Below are positions 22,893-34,360 of a stretch of 64,000 nt of DNA, piece after piece (position 1 is the stretch's first letter; each line of letters begins with the position of its first letter). The DNA lies in NCBI GenBank assembly GCA_963210315.1, contig OY723301.1:1798001-1862000 (forward strand). Direction: 5' to 3'. The stretch is from Rhynchopus euleeides. Taxonomy: Eukaryota > Euglenozoa > Diplonemea > Diplonemida > Diplonemidae. The translations under genes and the position numbers were made by a program. The notes under the pieces were generated by a model. It searched no databases and was not told the DNA's origin. It saw only the letters and a list, made by a program, of their open reading frames with translations.

Positions 22893-25800
22893 CATGGGTC
22901 GTCCTGTGCCTGGAGTACCTGGGGGCTGCTCAGGAAGTGTGGGGGCTGCTCAGCGGATTCTATTGGTCTCCGGCATGCTGATCGGGTATCCGGCAGGGTG
23001 GAAATGGGTCGGAATGGGTCGTCCTGTGCCTGGAATACCTGGGGGCTGCTCAGGAAGTGTGGGGGCTGCTCAGCGGATTCTATTGGTCTCCGGCATGCTG
23101 ATCGGGTATCCGGCAGGGTGCAAATGGGTCGGAATGGGTCGTCCTGTGTCTGGAGTACCTGGGGGCTGCTCAGGAAGTGTGGGGGCTGCGCAGCGGATTC
23201 TATTGGTCTCCGGCATGCTGATCGGGTGTCCGGCAGGGTGCAAATGGGTCGGAATGGGTCGTCCTGTGCCTGGAATATCTGGGGGCTGCTCAGGAAGTGT
23301 GGGGGCTGCTCAGCGGATTCTATTGGTCTCCGGCATGCTGATCGGGTATCCGGCAGGGTGGAAATGGGTCGGAATGGGTTGTCCTGTGCCTGGAGTACCT
23401 GGGGGCTGCTCAGGAAGTGTGGGGGCTGCGCAGCGGATTCTATTGGTCTCCGGCATGCTGATCGGGTATCCGGCAGGGTGGAAATGGGTCGGAATGGGTC
23501 GTCCTGTGCCTGGAATACCTGGGGGCTGCTCAGGAAGTGTGGGGGCTGCTCAGCGGATTCTATTGGTCTCCGGCATGCTGATCGGGTATCCGGCAGGGTG
23601 CAAATGGGTCGGAATGGGTCGTCCTGTGCCTGGAGTACCTGGGGGCTGCTCAGGAAAGTTGGGGGCTGCTCAGCGGATTCTATTGGTCTCCGGCATGCTG
23701 ATCGGGTATCCGGCAGGGTGGAAATGGGTCGGAATGGGTCGTCCTGTGCCTGGAATACCTGGGGGCTGCTCAGGAAGTGTGGGGGCTGCTCAGCGGATTC
23801 TATTGGTCTCCGGCATGCTGATCGGGTATCCGGCAGGGTGCAAATGGGTCGGAATGGGTCGTCCTGTGCCTGGAGTACCTGGGGGCTGCTCAGGAAAGTT
23901 GGGGGCTGCTCAGCGGATTCTATTGGTCTCCGGCATGCTGATCGGGTATCCGGCAGGGTGGAAATGGGTCAGAATGGGTCGTCCTGTGCCTGGAATACCT
24001 GGGGGCTGCTCAGGAAGTGTGGGGGCTGCTCAGCGGATTCTATTGGTCTCCGGCATGCTGATCGGGTATCCGGCAGGGTGCAAATGGGTCGGAATGGGTC
24101 GTCCTGTGCCTGGAGTACCTGGGGGCTGCTCAGGAAAGTTGGGGGCTGCTCAGCGGATTCTATTGGTCTCCGGCATGCTGATCGGGTATCCGGCAGGGTG
24201 CAAATGGGTCGGAATGGGTCGTCCTGTGCCTGGAGTACCTGGGGGCTGCTCAGCGGATTCTATTGGTCTCCGGCATGCTGATCGGGTATCCGGCAGGGTG
24301 GAAATGGGTCAGAATGGGTCGTCCTGTGTCTGGAGTACCTGGGGGCTGCTCAGGAAGTGTGGGGGCTGCTCAGCGGATTCTATTGGTCTCCGGCATGCTG
24401 ATCGGGTATCCGGCAGGGTGCAAATGGGTCGGATTGGGTCGTCCTGTGCCTGGAGTACCTGGGGGCTGCTCAGGAAGTGTCGGGGCTGCTCAGCGGATTC
24501 TATTGGTCTCCGGCATGCTGATCGGGTATCCGGCAGGGTGGAAATGGGTCGGAATGGGTCGTCCTGTGCCTGGAGTACCTGGGGGCTGCTCAGGAAAGTT
24601 GGGGGCTGCTCAGCGGATTCTATTGGTCTCCGGCATGCTGATCGGGTGTCCGGCAGGGTGCAAATGGGTCGGAATGGGTCGTCCTGTGCCTGGAGTACCT
24701 GGGGGCTGCTCAGGAAGTGTGGGGGCTGCTCAGCGGATTCTATTGGTCTCCGGCATGCTGATCGGGTGTCCGGCAGGGTGCAAATGGGTCGGAATGGGTC
24801 GTCCTGTGCCTGGAGTACCTGGGGGCTGCTCAGGAAGTGTGGGGGCTGCGCAGCGGATTCTATTGGTCTCCGGCATGCTGATCGGGTGTCCGGCAGGGTG
24901 CAAATGGGTCGGCATGGGTCGTCCTGTGCCTGGAATATCTGGGGGCTGCTCAGGAAGTGTGGGGGCTGCTCAGCGGATTCTATTGGTCTCCGGCATGCTG
25001 ATCGGGTATCCGGCAGGGTGGAAATGGGTCAGAATGGGTCGTCCTGTGTCTGGAGTACCTGGGGGCTGCTCAGGAAGTGTGGGGGCTGCGCAGCGGATTC
25101 TATTGGTCTCCGGCATGCTGATCGGGTGTCCGGCAGGGTGCAAATGGGTCGGAATGGGTCGTCCTGTGCCTGGAATACCTGGGGGCTGCTCAGGAAGTGT
25201 GGGGGCTGCGCAGCGGATTCTATTGGTCTCCGGCATGCTGATCGGGTGTCCGGCAGGGTGCAAATGGGTCGGAATGGGTCGTCCTGTGCCTGGAGTACCT
25301 GGGGGCTGCTCAGGAAGTGTGGGGGCTGCTCAGCGGATTCTATTGGTCTCCGGCATGCTGATCGGGTATCCGGCAGGGTGGAAATGGGTCGGAATGGGTC
25401 GTCCTGTGCCTGGAATACCTGGGGGCTGCTCAGGAAGTGTGGGGGCTGCTCAGCGGATTCTATTGGTCTCCGGCATGCTGATCGGGTATCCGGCAGGGTG
25501 CAAATGGGTCGGAATGGGTCGTCCTGTGTCTGGAGTACCTGGGGGCTGCTCAGGAAGTGTGGGGGCTGCGCAGCGGATTCTATTGGTCTCCGGCATGCTG
25601 ATCGGGTGTCCGGCAGGGTGCAAATGGGTCGGAATGGGTCGTCCTGTGCCTGGAATACCTGGGGGCTGCTCAGGAAGTGTGGGGGCTGCTCAGCGGATTC
25701 TATTGGTCTCCGGCATGCTGATCGGGTATCCGGCAGGGTGCAAATGGGTCGGAATGGGTCGTCCTGTGCCTGGAATACCTGGGGGCTGCTCAGGAAGTGT

Positions 25801-28800
25801 GGGGGCTGCGCAGCGGATTCTATTGATCTCCGGCATGCTGATCGGGTGTCCGGCAGGGTGCAAATGGGTCGGAATGGGTCGTCCTGTGCCTGGAGTACCT
25901 GGGGGCTGCTCAGGAAGTGTGGGGGCTGCTCAGCGGATTCTATTGGTCTCCGGCATGCTGATCGGGTATCCGGCAGGGTGGAAATGGGTCGGAATGGGTC
26001 GTCCTGTGCCTGGAATACCTGGGGGCTGCTCAGGAAGTGTGGGGGCTGCTCAGCGGATTCTATTGGTCTCCGGCATGCTGATCGGGTAACCGGCAGGGTG
26101 CAAATGGGTCGGAATGGGTCGTCCTGTGCCTGGAGTACCTGGGGGCTGCTCAGGAAAGTTGGGGGCTGCTCAGCGGATTCTATTGGTCTCCGGCATGCTG
26201 ATCGGGTATCCGGCAGGGTGGAAATGGGTCAGAATGGGTCGTCCTGTGCCTGGAATACCTGGGGGCTGCTCAGGAAGTGTGGGGGCTGCTCAGCGGATTC
26301 TATTGGTCTCCGGCATGCTGATCGGGTATCCGGCAGGGTGCAAATGGGTCGGAATGGGTCGTCCTGTGCCTGGAGTACCTGGGGGCTGCTCAGGAAGTGT
26401 CGGGGCTGCTCAGCGGATTCTATTGGTCTCCGGCATGCTGATCGGGTAACCGGCAGGGTGCAAATGGGTCGGAATGGGTCGTCCTGTGCCTGGAGTACCT
26501 GGGGGCTGCTCAGGAAAGTTGGGGGCTGCTCAGCGGATTCTATTGGTCTCCGGCATGCTGATCGGGTATCCGGCAGGGTGGAAATGGGTCAGAATGGGTC
26601 GTCCTGTGCCTGGAGTACCTGGGGGCTGCTCAGGAAAGTTGGGGGCTGCTCAGCGGATTCTATTGGTCTCCGGCATGCTGATCGGGTATCCGGCAGGGTG
26701 CAAATGGGTCGGAATGGGTCGTCCTGTGCCTGGAGTACCTGGGGGCTGCTCAGGAAGTGTCGGGGCTGCTCAGCGGATTCTATTGGTCTCCGGCATGCTG
26801 ATCGGGTAACCGGCAGGGTGCAAATGGGTCGGAATGGGTCGTCCTGTGCCTGGAGTACCTGGGGGCTGCTCAGGAAAGTTGGGGGCTGCTCAGCGGATTC
26901 TATTGGTCTCCGGCATGCTGATCGGGTATCCGGCAGGGTGGAAATGGGTCAGAATGGGTCGTCCTGTGCCTGGAATACCTGGGGGCTGCTCAGGAAGTGT
27001 GGGGGCTGCTCAGCGGATTCTATTGGTCTCCGGCATGCTGATCGGGTATCCGGCAGGGTGGAAATGGGTCAGAATGGGTCGTCCTGTGCCTGGAGTACCT
27101 GGGGGCTGCTCAGGAAAGTTGGGGGCTGCTCAGCGGATTCTATTGGTCTCCGGCATGCTGATCGGGTATCCGGCAGGGTGCAAATGGGTCGGAATGGGTC
27201 GTCCTGTGCCTGGAGTACCTGGGGGCTGCTCAGGAAAGTTGGGGGCTGCTCAGCGGATTCTATTGGTCTCCGGCATGCTGATCGGGTATCCGGCAGGGTG
27301 CAAATGGGTCGGAATGGGTCGTCCTGTGCCTGGAGTACCTGGGGGCTGCTCAGGAAGTGTCGGGGCTGCTCAGCGGATTCTATTGGTCTCCGGCATGCTG
27401 ATCGGGTATCCGGCAGGGTGCAAATGGGTCGGAATGGGTCGTCCTGTGCCTGGAGTACCTGGGGGCTGCTCAGGAAAGTTGGGGGCTGCTCAGCGGATTC
27501 TATTGGTCTCCGGCATGCTGATCGGGTATCCGGCAGGGTGCAAATGGGTCGGAATGGGTCGTCCTGTGCCTGGAGTACCTGGGGGCTGCTCAGGAAGTGT
27601 GGGGGCTGCTCAGCGGAGTCTATTGGTCTCCGGCATGCTGATCGGGTATCCGGCAGGGTGGAAATGGGTCAGAATGGGTCGTCCTGTGTCTGGAGTACCT
27701 GGGGGCTGCTCAGGAAGTGTGGGGGCTGCTCAGCGGATTCTATTGGTCTCCGGCATGCTGATCGGGTATCCGGCAGGGTGCAAATGGGTCGGAATGGGTC
27801 GTCCTGTGCCTGGAGTACCTGGGGGCTGCTCAGGAAGTGTCGGGGCTGCTCAGCGGATTCTATTGGTCTCCGGCATGCTGATCGGGTATCCGGCAGGGTG
27901 CAAATGGGTCGGAATGGGTCGTCCTGTGCCTGGAGTACCTGGGGGCTGCTCAGGAAGTGTCGGGGCTGCTCAGCGGATTCTATTGGTCTCCGGCATGCTG
28001 ATCGGGTATCCGGCAGGGTGCAAATGGGTCGGAATGGGTCGTCCTGTGCCTGGAGTACCTGGGGGCTGCTCAGGAAAGTTGGGGGCTGCTCAGCGGATTC
28101 TATTGGTCTCCGGCATGCTGATCGGGTATCCGGCAGGGTGCAAATGGGTCGGAATGGGTCGTCCTGTGCCTGGAGTACCTGGGGGCTGCTCAGGAAGTGT
28201 GGGGGCTGCTCAGCGGAGTCTATTGGTCTCCGGCATGCTGATCGGGTATCCGGCAGGGTGGAAATGGGTCAGAATGGGTCGTCCTGTGTCTGGAGTACCT
28301 GGGGGCTGCTCAGGAAGTGTGGGGGCTGCTCAGCGGATTCTATTGGTCTCCGGCATGCTGATCGGGTATCCGGCAGGGTGCAAATGGGTCGGAATGGGTC
28401 GTCCTGTGCCTGGAGTACCTGGGGGCTGCTCAGGAAGTGTCGGGGCTGCTCAGCGGATTCTATTGGTCTCCGGCATGCTGATCGGGTATCCGGCAGGGTG
28501 CAAATGGGTCGGAATGGGTCGTCCTGTGCCTGGAGTACCTGGGGGCTGCTCAGGAAGTGTCGGGGCTGCTCAGCGGATTCTATTGGTCTCCGGCATGCTG
28601 ATCGGGTATCCGGCAGGGTGCAAATGGGTCGGAATGGGTCGTCCTGTGCCTGGAGTACCTGGGGGCTGCTCAGGAAAGTTGGGGGCTGCTCAGCGGATTC
28701 TATTGGTCTCCGGCATGCTGATCGGGTATCCGGCAGGGTGCAAATGGGTCGGAATGGGTCGTCCTGTGCCTGGAGTACCTGGGGGCTGCTCAGGAATGTT

Positions 28801-28848
28801 GGGGGCTGCTCAGCGGATTCTATTGGTCTCCGGCATGCTGATCGGGTA
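22893..28848 (+). repeat. 120-bp satellite array, second part
   Basis: The same 120-bp unit continues to 28848, giving about 190 units over both parts by my estimate. This part is enriched in variants with GGAAAGTTGGGGG and GTGTCGGGGCTG. GCGGAGTCTATTGG at about 27615 recurs at about 28215, which shows a 600-bp duplication. One 100-bp short unit at about 24241 sits in a different context (GGAGTACC rather than GAATATC), so its deletion arose independently or moved by conversion. Confidence 0.95.
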
Positions 28849-29233
28849 GGGTATGGCAAGTTTTGCGGGACCAGCGTGTACCGTAATATTGCACAGCTGG
28901 GCCAGCAAAAAAAATCGCATTGTCTCGACCTGCCCCTGACCAAAAATCATTATTTCGAGGTATCTGAAGGCACGGGCAGGCACGGGCACTCCCGAAATGC
29001 TCGCCAGGAGGTGGCAAATCGTATTTTTCACAAAAATCGGCCTGACGGCCCTCAACACAATACGATTTTCGCGAAAAATCGAAAAAAATTTCACCCCGAA
29101 TTTTCGCCCAAAACACCATTTTCCGCCCCCAGGCACACCCACACCCAGAAAAAAATGGGTTTTGGGCGAAATTTTGGGGTGCAAAATTTTCACTTTTTTG
29201 GGTGAAAAATGGCCTGGGGGGCCTACTTTGTAG
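28849..29233 (+). mobile_element. Element 5' region (leader), truncated copy
   Basis: It begins AGGGTATGGCAAG, 11 of 13 bases identical to the intron 5' terminus. It continues with AAATCGCATTGTCTC, CTGACCAAAAATCA, CGCCCAAAACACCATTT, CACCCACACCCAGAAAAAAA and GAAAAATGGCCTGGGG, which are shared with leader copy A. It then stops, and the next leader copy begins. It sits exactly at the end of the 120-bp satellite. Confidence 0.7.
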
Positions 29234-29899
29234 AGGGGCCCAAGCTGCGTAACCTTAAGCGTGGGCAAAATTTCGGCGATTTAAAAATCGCATTGTCTAA
29301 AGCACTACCCCACCAAAAATCACTCTACGGAATCCGTCTGACCTAGCAGCACCTATCAGCACCTAAATGCTGCCCGTTTGTTAAATTTAAAATCCAAAAA
29401 ACTCCCAAAACACGGGGCCCTTGAGACAATGCGAAAATCGCGAAAAATCCGAAAAAAAATTTTCCCGAAATTTCGCCCAAAACCCCGTTTTTCCGGCCCC
29501 AGGCACACCCACACCCAGAAAAAACTGGTTTAAAAAAAAAACTGGTTTTTGGGCAAAAATTTCGGGTTCAAAAATTTCACTTTTTCGCTGAAAAATGGCC
29601 TGGGGGGGCCTCAGGCACGATACAGGGGGGTTTTCTGAGGGTTTTGGGACCCTCCAGACGCAAAACATCTGCGCTGTCTGGAGGGGTTACTGCATGTTAA
29701 ACCCCATTCTCTGCTCCCAAGGCAGGGCAGCTGCTTATGAGAAGGTTGGTACCTGGCACGTCCTTGACGTGTGGTGCTCCTCTGATCAGCAGCTGAGTGG
29801 TGAGGGGCATGCCTCCATTTTCAAGTGTGTTGGAGTGCACGCCTCCTGAAGGTGTGGTGTTCTTGTGCAGGACGAAGAGCCGGCGGCTAGATACTCCTG
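29234..29899 (+). mobile_element. Element 5' region (leader), copy B
   Basis: This is a full-length second leader. Its 5' end (AGGGGCCCAAGCTGCG) matches the intron terminus with a small gap, and it continues through the same landmarks as copy A. The stem CCCTCCAGAC / GTCTGGAGGG lies at 29650-29685. The shared part ends at GATACTCCTG (29899), and a 51-bp satellite starts 19 bp later. No protein is encoded. Confidence 0.75.
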
Positions 29900-29917
29900 G
29901 ACTGACGTGTGCTGGTA

Positions 29918-31460
29918 GGTAGCTTCTGGTGTTTCTGAGGTGATGCTAGCTGGGTATGGCCCCAAACAGGTAGCTTCTGGCGTTTCTGAGGTGCTGCTAG
30001 CTGGGTATGGCCCCAAACAGGTAGCTTCTGGCGTTTCTGAGGTGCTGCTAGCTGGGTATGGCCCCAAACAGGTAGCTTCTGGTGTTTCTGAGGTGATGCT
30101 AGCTGGGTATGGCCCCTAACAGGTAGCTTCGGGTGTTTCTGAGGTGCTGGTAGGTGGGTATGGCCCCTGACAGGTAGCTTCTGGCGTTTCTGAGGTGCTG
30201 CTAGCTGGGTATGGCCCCAAACAGGTAGCTTCTGGCGTTTCTGAGGTGCTGCTAGCTGGGTATGGCCCCAAACAGGTAGCTTCTGGTGTTTCTGAGGTGC
30301 TGCTAGCTGGGTATGGCCCCTAACAGGTAGCTTCGGGTGTTTCTGAGGTGCTGGTAGGTGGGTATGGCCCCAAACAGGTAGCTTCTGGTGTTTCTGAGGT
30401 GCTGCTAGCTGGGTATGGCCCCTAACAGGTAGCTTCGGGTGTTTCTGAGGTGCTGGTAGGTGGGTATGGCCCCTGACAGGTAGCTTCTGGCGTTTCTGAG
30501 GTGCTGCTAGCTGGGTATGGCCCCAAACAGGTAGCTTCTGGTGTTTCTGATGTGCTGGTAGCTGGGTATGGCCCCTGACAGGTAGCTTCTGGTGTTTCTG
30601 AGGTGCTGCTAGGTGGGTATGGCCCCAAACAGGTAGCTTCTGGCGTTTCTGAGGTGCTGCTAGGTGGGTATGGCCCCGAACAGGTAGCTTCGGGTGTTTC
30701 TGAGGTGCTGGTAGGTGGGTATGGCCCCTGACAGGTAGCTTCTGGCGTTTCTGAGGTGCTGCTAGCTGGGTATGGCCCCAAACAGGTAGCTTCTGGTGTT
30801 TCTGATGTGCTGGTAGCTGGGTATGGCCCCTGACAGGTAGCTTCTGGTGTTTCTGAGGTGCTGGTAGCTGGGTATGGCCCCTGACAGGTAGCTTCTGGTG
30901 TTTCTGAGGTGCTGCTAGGTGGGTATGGCCCCAAACAGGTAGCTTCTGGCGTTTCTGAGGTGCTGCTAGGTGGGTATGGCCCCTAACAGGTAGCTTCGGG
31001 TGTTTCTGAGGTGCTGCTAGGTGGGTATGGCCCCTAACAGGTAGCTTCTGGCGTTTCTGAGGTGCTGCTAGGTGGGTATGGCCCCTAACAGGTAGCTTCT
31101 GGTGTTTCTGAGGTGCTGCTAGGTGGGTATGGCCCCAAACAGGTAGCTTCTGGCGTTTCTGAGGTGCTGCTAGGTGGGTATGGCCCCTAACAGGTAGCTT
31201 CGGGTGTTTCTGAGGTGCTGCTAGGTGGGTATGGCCCCTAACAGGTAGCTTCTGGCGTTTCTGAGGTGCTGCTAGGTGGGTATGGCCCCTAACAGGTAGC
31301 TTCTGGTGTTTCTGAGGTGCTGGTAGCTGGGTATGGCCCCTGACAGGTAGCTTCTGGTGTTTTTGAGGTGTTGGTATCCAGGTACGGCCCAGAATAGGTG
31401 GCTTCTGGTGTTTCCGAGGTGTGGGTAGCCAGGTATGGCCCTGATTAGGTGGCTTCTGGA
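29918..31460 (+). repeat. 51-bp satellite array, type 1
   Basis: About 30 units of 51 bp contain GGTAGCTTCTGG, GTTTCTGAGGTGCTG and GGGTATGGCCCC. It degenerates gradually after about 31370 and grades into the type-2 array. The minus strand is open over many units (17-residue repeats) simply because 51 is divisible by three; I do not call it coding. Confidence 0.92.
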
Positions 31461-31469
31461 TATGTAGGG

Positions 31470-32190
31470 GTCATGCGGCTGTGTCCGATCTGAGGATTGT
31501 GTCGTAATGAGTATGGTCACGCGGCTATGTCTCACCTAGGAGAGTGTTGTCGTGGGTGTGTCGCAATGGGTATGTATGGGTCACGCGGCTATGTCTCAAC
31601 CGAGGAGAGTGTCGGAATGGGTGTGGAGGTGTCACGCGGCTATGTCTCAACCTAGGAGAGTGTCGGAGTGGGTATGTAGGTGTCACGCGGCTGTGTCTCA
31701 CCCTAGGAGAGTGTCAGAATGGGTATGTAGGTGTCACGCGGCTATGTCTCACCCTAGGAGAGTGTCGGAGTGGGTATGTCCGAGTCACGCGGATGTGTTG
31801 CACCCTGTTAGAGTGTCGCAATGGGTATGTCTGAGTCACGCGGATGTGTTGCACCCTGTGAGAGTGTCGCAATGGGTATGTATGAGTCACGCGGATGTGT
31901 TGCAACCTCTGAGAGTGTCGCAGTCGGTATGCATGAGTCACGCGGATGTGTCGCACCCTGTGAGAGTGTCACAATGGGTATGTATGAGTCACGCGGATGT
32001 GTCGCACCCTGTGAGAGTGTCGCTCTGGGTATGTTTGAGTCACGCGGATGTGTTGCACCCTGTGAGAGTGTCACAATGGGTATGTATGAGTCACGCGGAT
32101 GTGTTGCACCCTGTGAGAGTGTCACAATGGGTATGTCTGAGTCACGCGGATGTGTTGCACCCTATGAGAGTGTCGCAATCGGTATGTATG
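31470..32190 (+). repeat. 51-bp satellite array, type 2
   Basis: About 14 units of 51 bp contain GTCACGCGGATGTGTTGCAC and GAGAGTGTCGCAATGGGTAT. The earliest units (31500-31760) have GGCTATGTCTCA in place of GGATGTGTTGCA, so there is a gradient of divergence across the array. Confidence 0.92.
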
Positions 32191-33126
32191 GGGGTCTTCG
32201 CTACGGGGTGATCGTCAGTGCATTTTGGTGCATTTCCTGTTGACTTGGCTGAAAACTGAAGAAGTTTGTCGAAGTTTGTCGACCAGCAAAGACCCCCTAT
32301 GAGTCACGCGGATGTGTCGCACCCTGTGAGAGTGTCACAATGGGTATGTATGAGTCACGCGGATGTGTCGCACCCTGTGAGAGTGTCGCTCTGGGTATGT
32401 TTGAGTCACGCGGATGTGTTGCACCCTGTGAGAGTGTCACAATGGGTATGTATGAGTCACGCGGATGTGTTGCACCCTGTGAGAGTGTCACAATGGGTAT
32501 GTCTGAGTCACGCGGATGTGTTGCACCCTATGAGAGTGTCGCAATCGGTATGTATGGGGGTCTTCGCTACGGGGTGATCGTCAGTGCATTTTGGTGCATT
32601 TCCTGTTGACTTGGGAGGATCCTTGAAATCGGTAGTGGACAGTAGCGGACAGTAGCGGACAGGGCGGACATTTCCTTGTGGAAAAAGTGCCCGAAAAAAA
32701 AAATTCGAAAAGGTCCCCCTTACAGAATTCGCCTTTTTTCAAAAAATCGGAAAATTTCGGACCGCAATTTGTACCCAAGAAAGTGCCGAATTTTCGGACT
32801 TGGTCCGATTTGAACGATTTCCGTGCCTCTTGCAACCCCCATGAGGGGGGGCTGCTGTTTCGGGTTCTTCCGGTGGTACATGCTGGGGTGTCAGGACAGG
32901 GAATCCTGCTCGCTGTACCCGGTGATCCCTGACGCAGCCAGGAAGTGGAGAGCCTTGGAACCCTGGTTGAGGCCTGTAACACCCGGCCTTCCTGCCACTT
33001 CTGGCATTGTGGAGTGGTGGAGTGATATGGAGAAGGTTCTCTCTCCGTCCGGTCGAGCACAACCGTCCTCTCCAGCCAGGGGCCATCTACTTTCCAAACA
33101 AGGGCCAGGAACATGCTCAAACAAAC

Positions 33127-33476
33127 TACCGTATACGTAAATATTTTGGAACGTAAATATTATGGAACGTAAATATTATGGAACGTAAATATTATGGAAC
33201 GCTGGTGGGTTGGCGTTCCAGATTTTTTTCGTTCCATAATATTTACAGGGCTTTCTGCGACTCGGGGACTTGGACCAGGTGATCGGACGGCGTACAGAGT
33301 CCCTGACGAGACCTACTCGTGCACTTTTCGCGCGATTCCTGACGCAAGCCGTCCTCACCACCGAGTGGCCCAACTGGCCCTGTAAATATTTTGGAACGTA
33401 AATATTATGGGACGGACCGGCCAAAAATGGGCCCGTTCCATAATATTTACGTTCCATAATATTTACGTATACGGTA
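33127..33476. mobile_element. 350-bp palindromic MITE-like element, TA-flanked
   Basis: The ends are TACCGTATACGTAAATATT and its exact complement (19 bp). The similarity extends to about 43 bp with one mismatch. If TA is the target duplication, as for Tc1/mariner elements, the element proper is 33129-33474. A 16-bp motif, GTAAATATTATGGAAC, occurs four times in tandem at 33137-33200 (the first with one mismatch), inverted at 33231-33246, forward at 33382-33413 and inverted twice at 33435-33466. Each end can thus fold on itself. The core (33247-33380) has no coding potential I recognise. Confidence 0.8.
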
Positions 33477-33602
33477 ATTGATCAGAAAATCTGGCTAGCC
33501 GTGGAATCATTGAGCAAAATTTGGGGAGTGATTGGTGCCCCATTGCTGCATATGACATGTCCATTTTTGACGATTTTTGGGCAGAATTTGGTGCGTGGGA
33601 CC

Positions 33603-34008
33603 TTTCGATTTTCATGAATTTTTCGGAATTTCGTGGGGACCGGTACCCCATTTGAGGGCCAAAAATCTCATTTCCGAGGCCTGGGAATGGTCGCAGTGGC
33701 CTCAGATGTCCAAAAACGTTCAATTGACCTCTCCTCGAAAAAAAATTCGAAAGGTCCCCCCTACTGGCACCCCGGATTAGGACATGTCTCTGGGGGTGTC
33801 CGGGGGGCATTTTTGGCCCATTTTTGGCTGGGGAAAATGGGCCATTTTTCACGATTTTTTCGGTTTTTTGTCCGGACCGGCACCGCATTTGAGGGGCCAA
33901 AATCTGATTTCCGAGGCCCGGGAATGGTCGCAGTGGCTTCATTTGGCCAAAAACGTTCAATTTACCCTTCTCCAAAAAAAAAATTCGAAAGGGTCCCCCT
34001 ACAAATCG
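33603..34008 (+). repeat. Two diverged tandem copies, about 160 bp each
   Basis: Both copies carry a GGGGACCGGTACC-like or GGACCGGCACC start, CATTTGAGGG, CCAAAA, TTTCCGAGGCC, GGGAATGGTCGCAGTGGC, CAAAAACGTTCAATT and AAATTCGAAAGG. The second copy is clearly diverged. A fragment (AAATTCGAAAAGGTCCCCC) also occurs near the left end at about 32700. They lie inside the 1,805-bp transposon. Confidence 0.7.
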
Positions 34009-34089
34009 CCGGTCTTAGGAGCAAAAAATTTGGGCACCCAGATTTCAAAAATTTTCAAACTATTTTCTGGACCAAAAATCAAACTATTG

Positions 34090-34360
34090 AGGTCCTGGCC
34101 GGACATGTCCGGGGGGGGGTCAAAATTGGATTTCCCGAATTTCCGGGTCCGGACATGTCCGCCCGGACATCCGGACACCAGAAAATGTCCGCCCGGACAT
34201 GTCCGCCCTGTCCGGGGCGGACATTTCTGGATGTCCGGATGTCCGGGCGGGAAATTCGGGAAATGTCCGGGGGGGGGGGGGGGGGTCAAAATTGGACCCG
34301 GACATCCGGACACCCGGATTTCCGGGTCCGGGCATGTCCGCCCTGTCCGCCCTGAAATCG
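34090..34360. repeat. Cluster of GGACATGTCC-type palindromes
   Basis: The 10-bp palindrome GGACATGTCC or close variants occur many times (CCGGACATGTCCG, CGGACATCCGGACA, GGATGTCCGGATGTCC). A G run and GTCAAAATTGGA appear twice. The cluster lies near the right end of the 1,805-bp transposon, where many DNA transposons have transposase-binding repeats; that role is inference. Confidence 0.65.

Noticed and set aside
30422..30934. Minus-strand protein of 17-residue repeats
   Set aside because: It is the 51-bp satellite read in a frame divisible by three; no start context, no flanking coding sequence.
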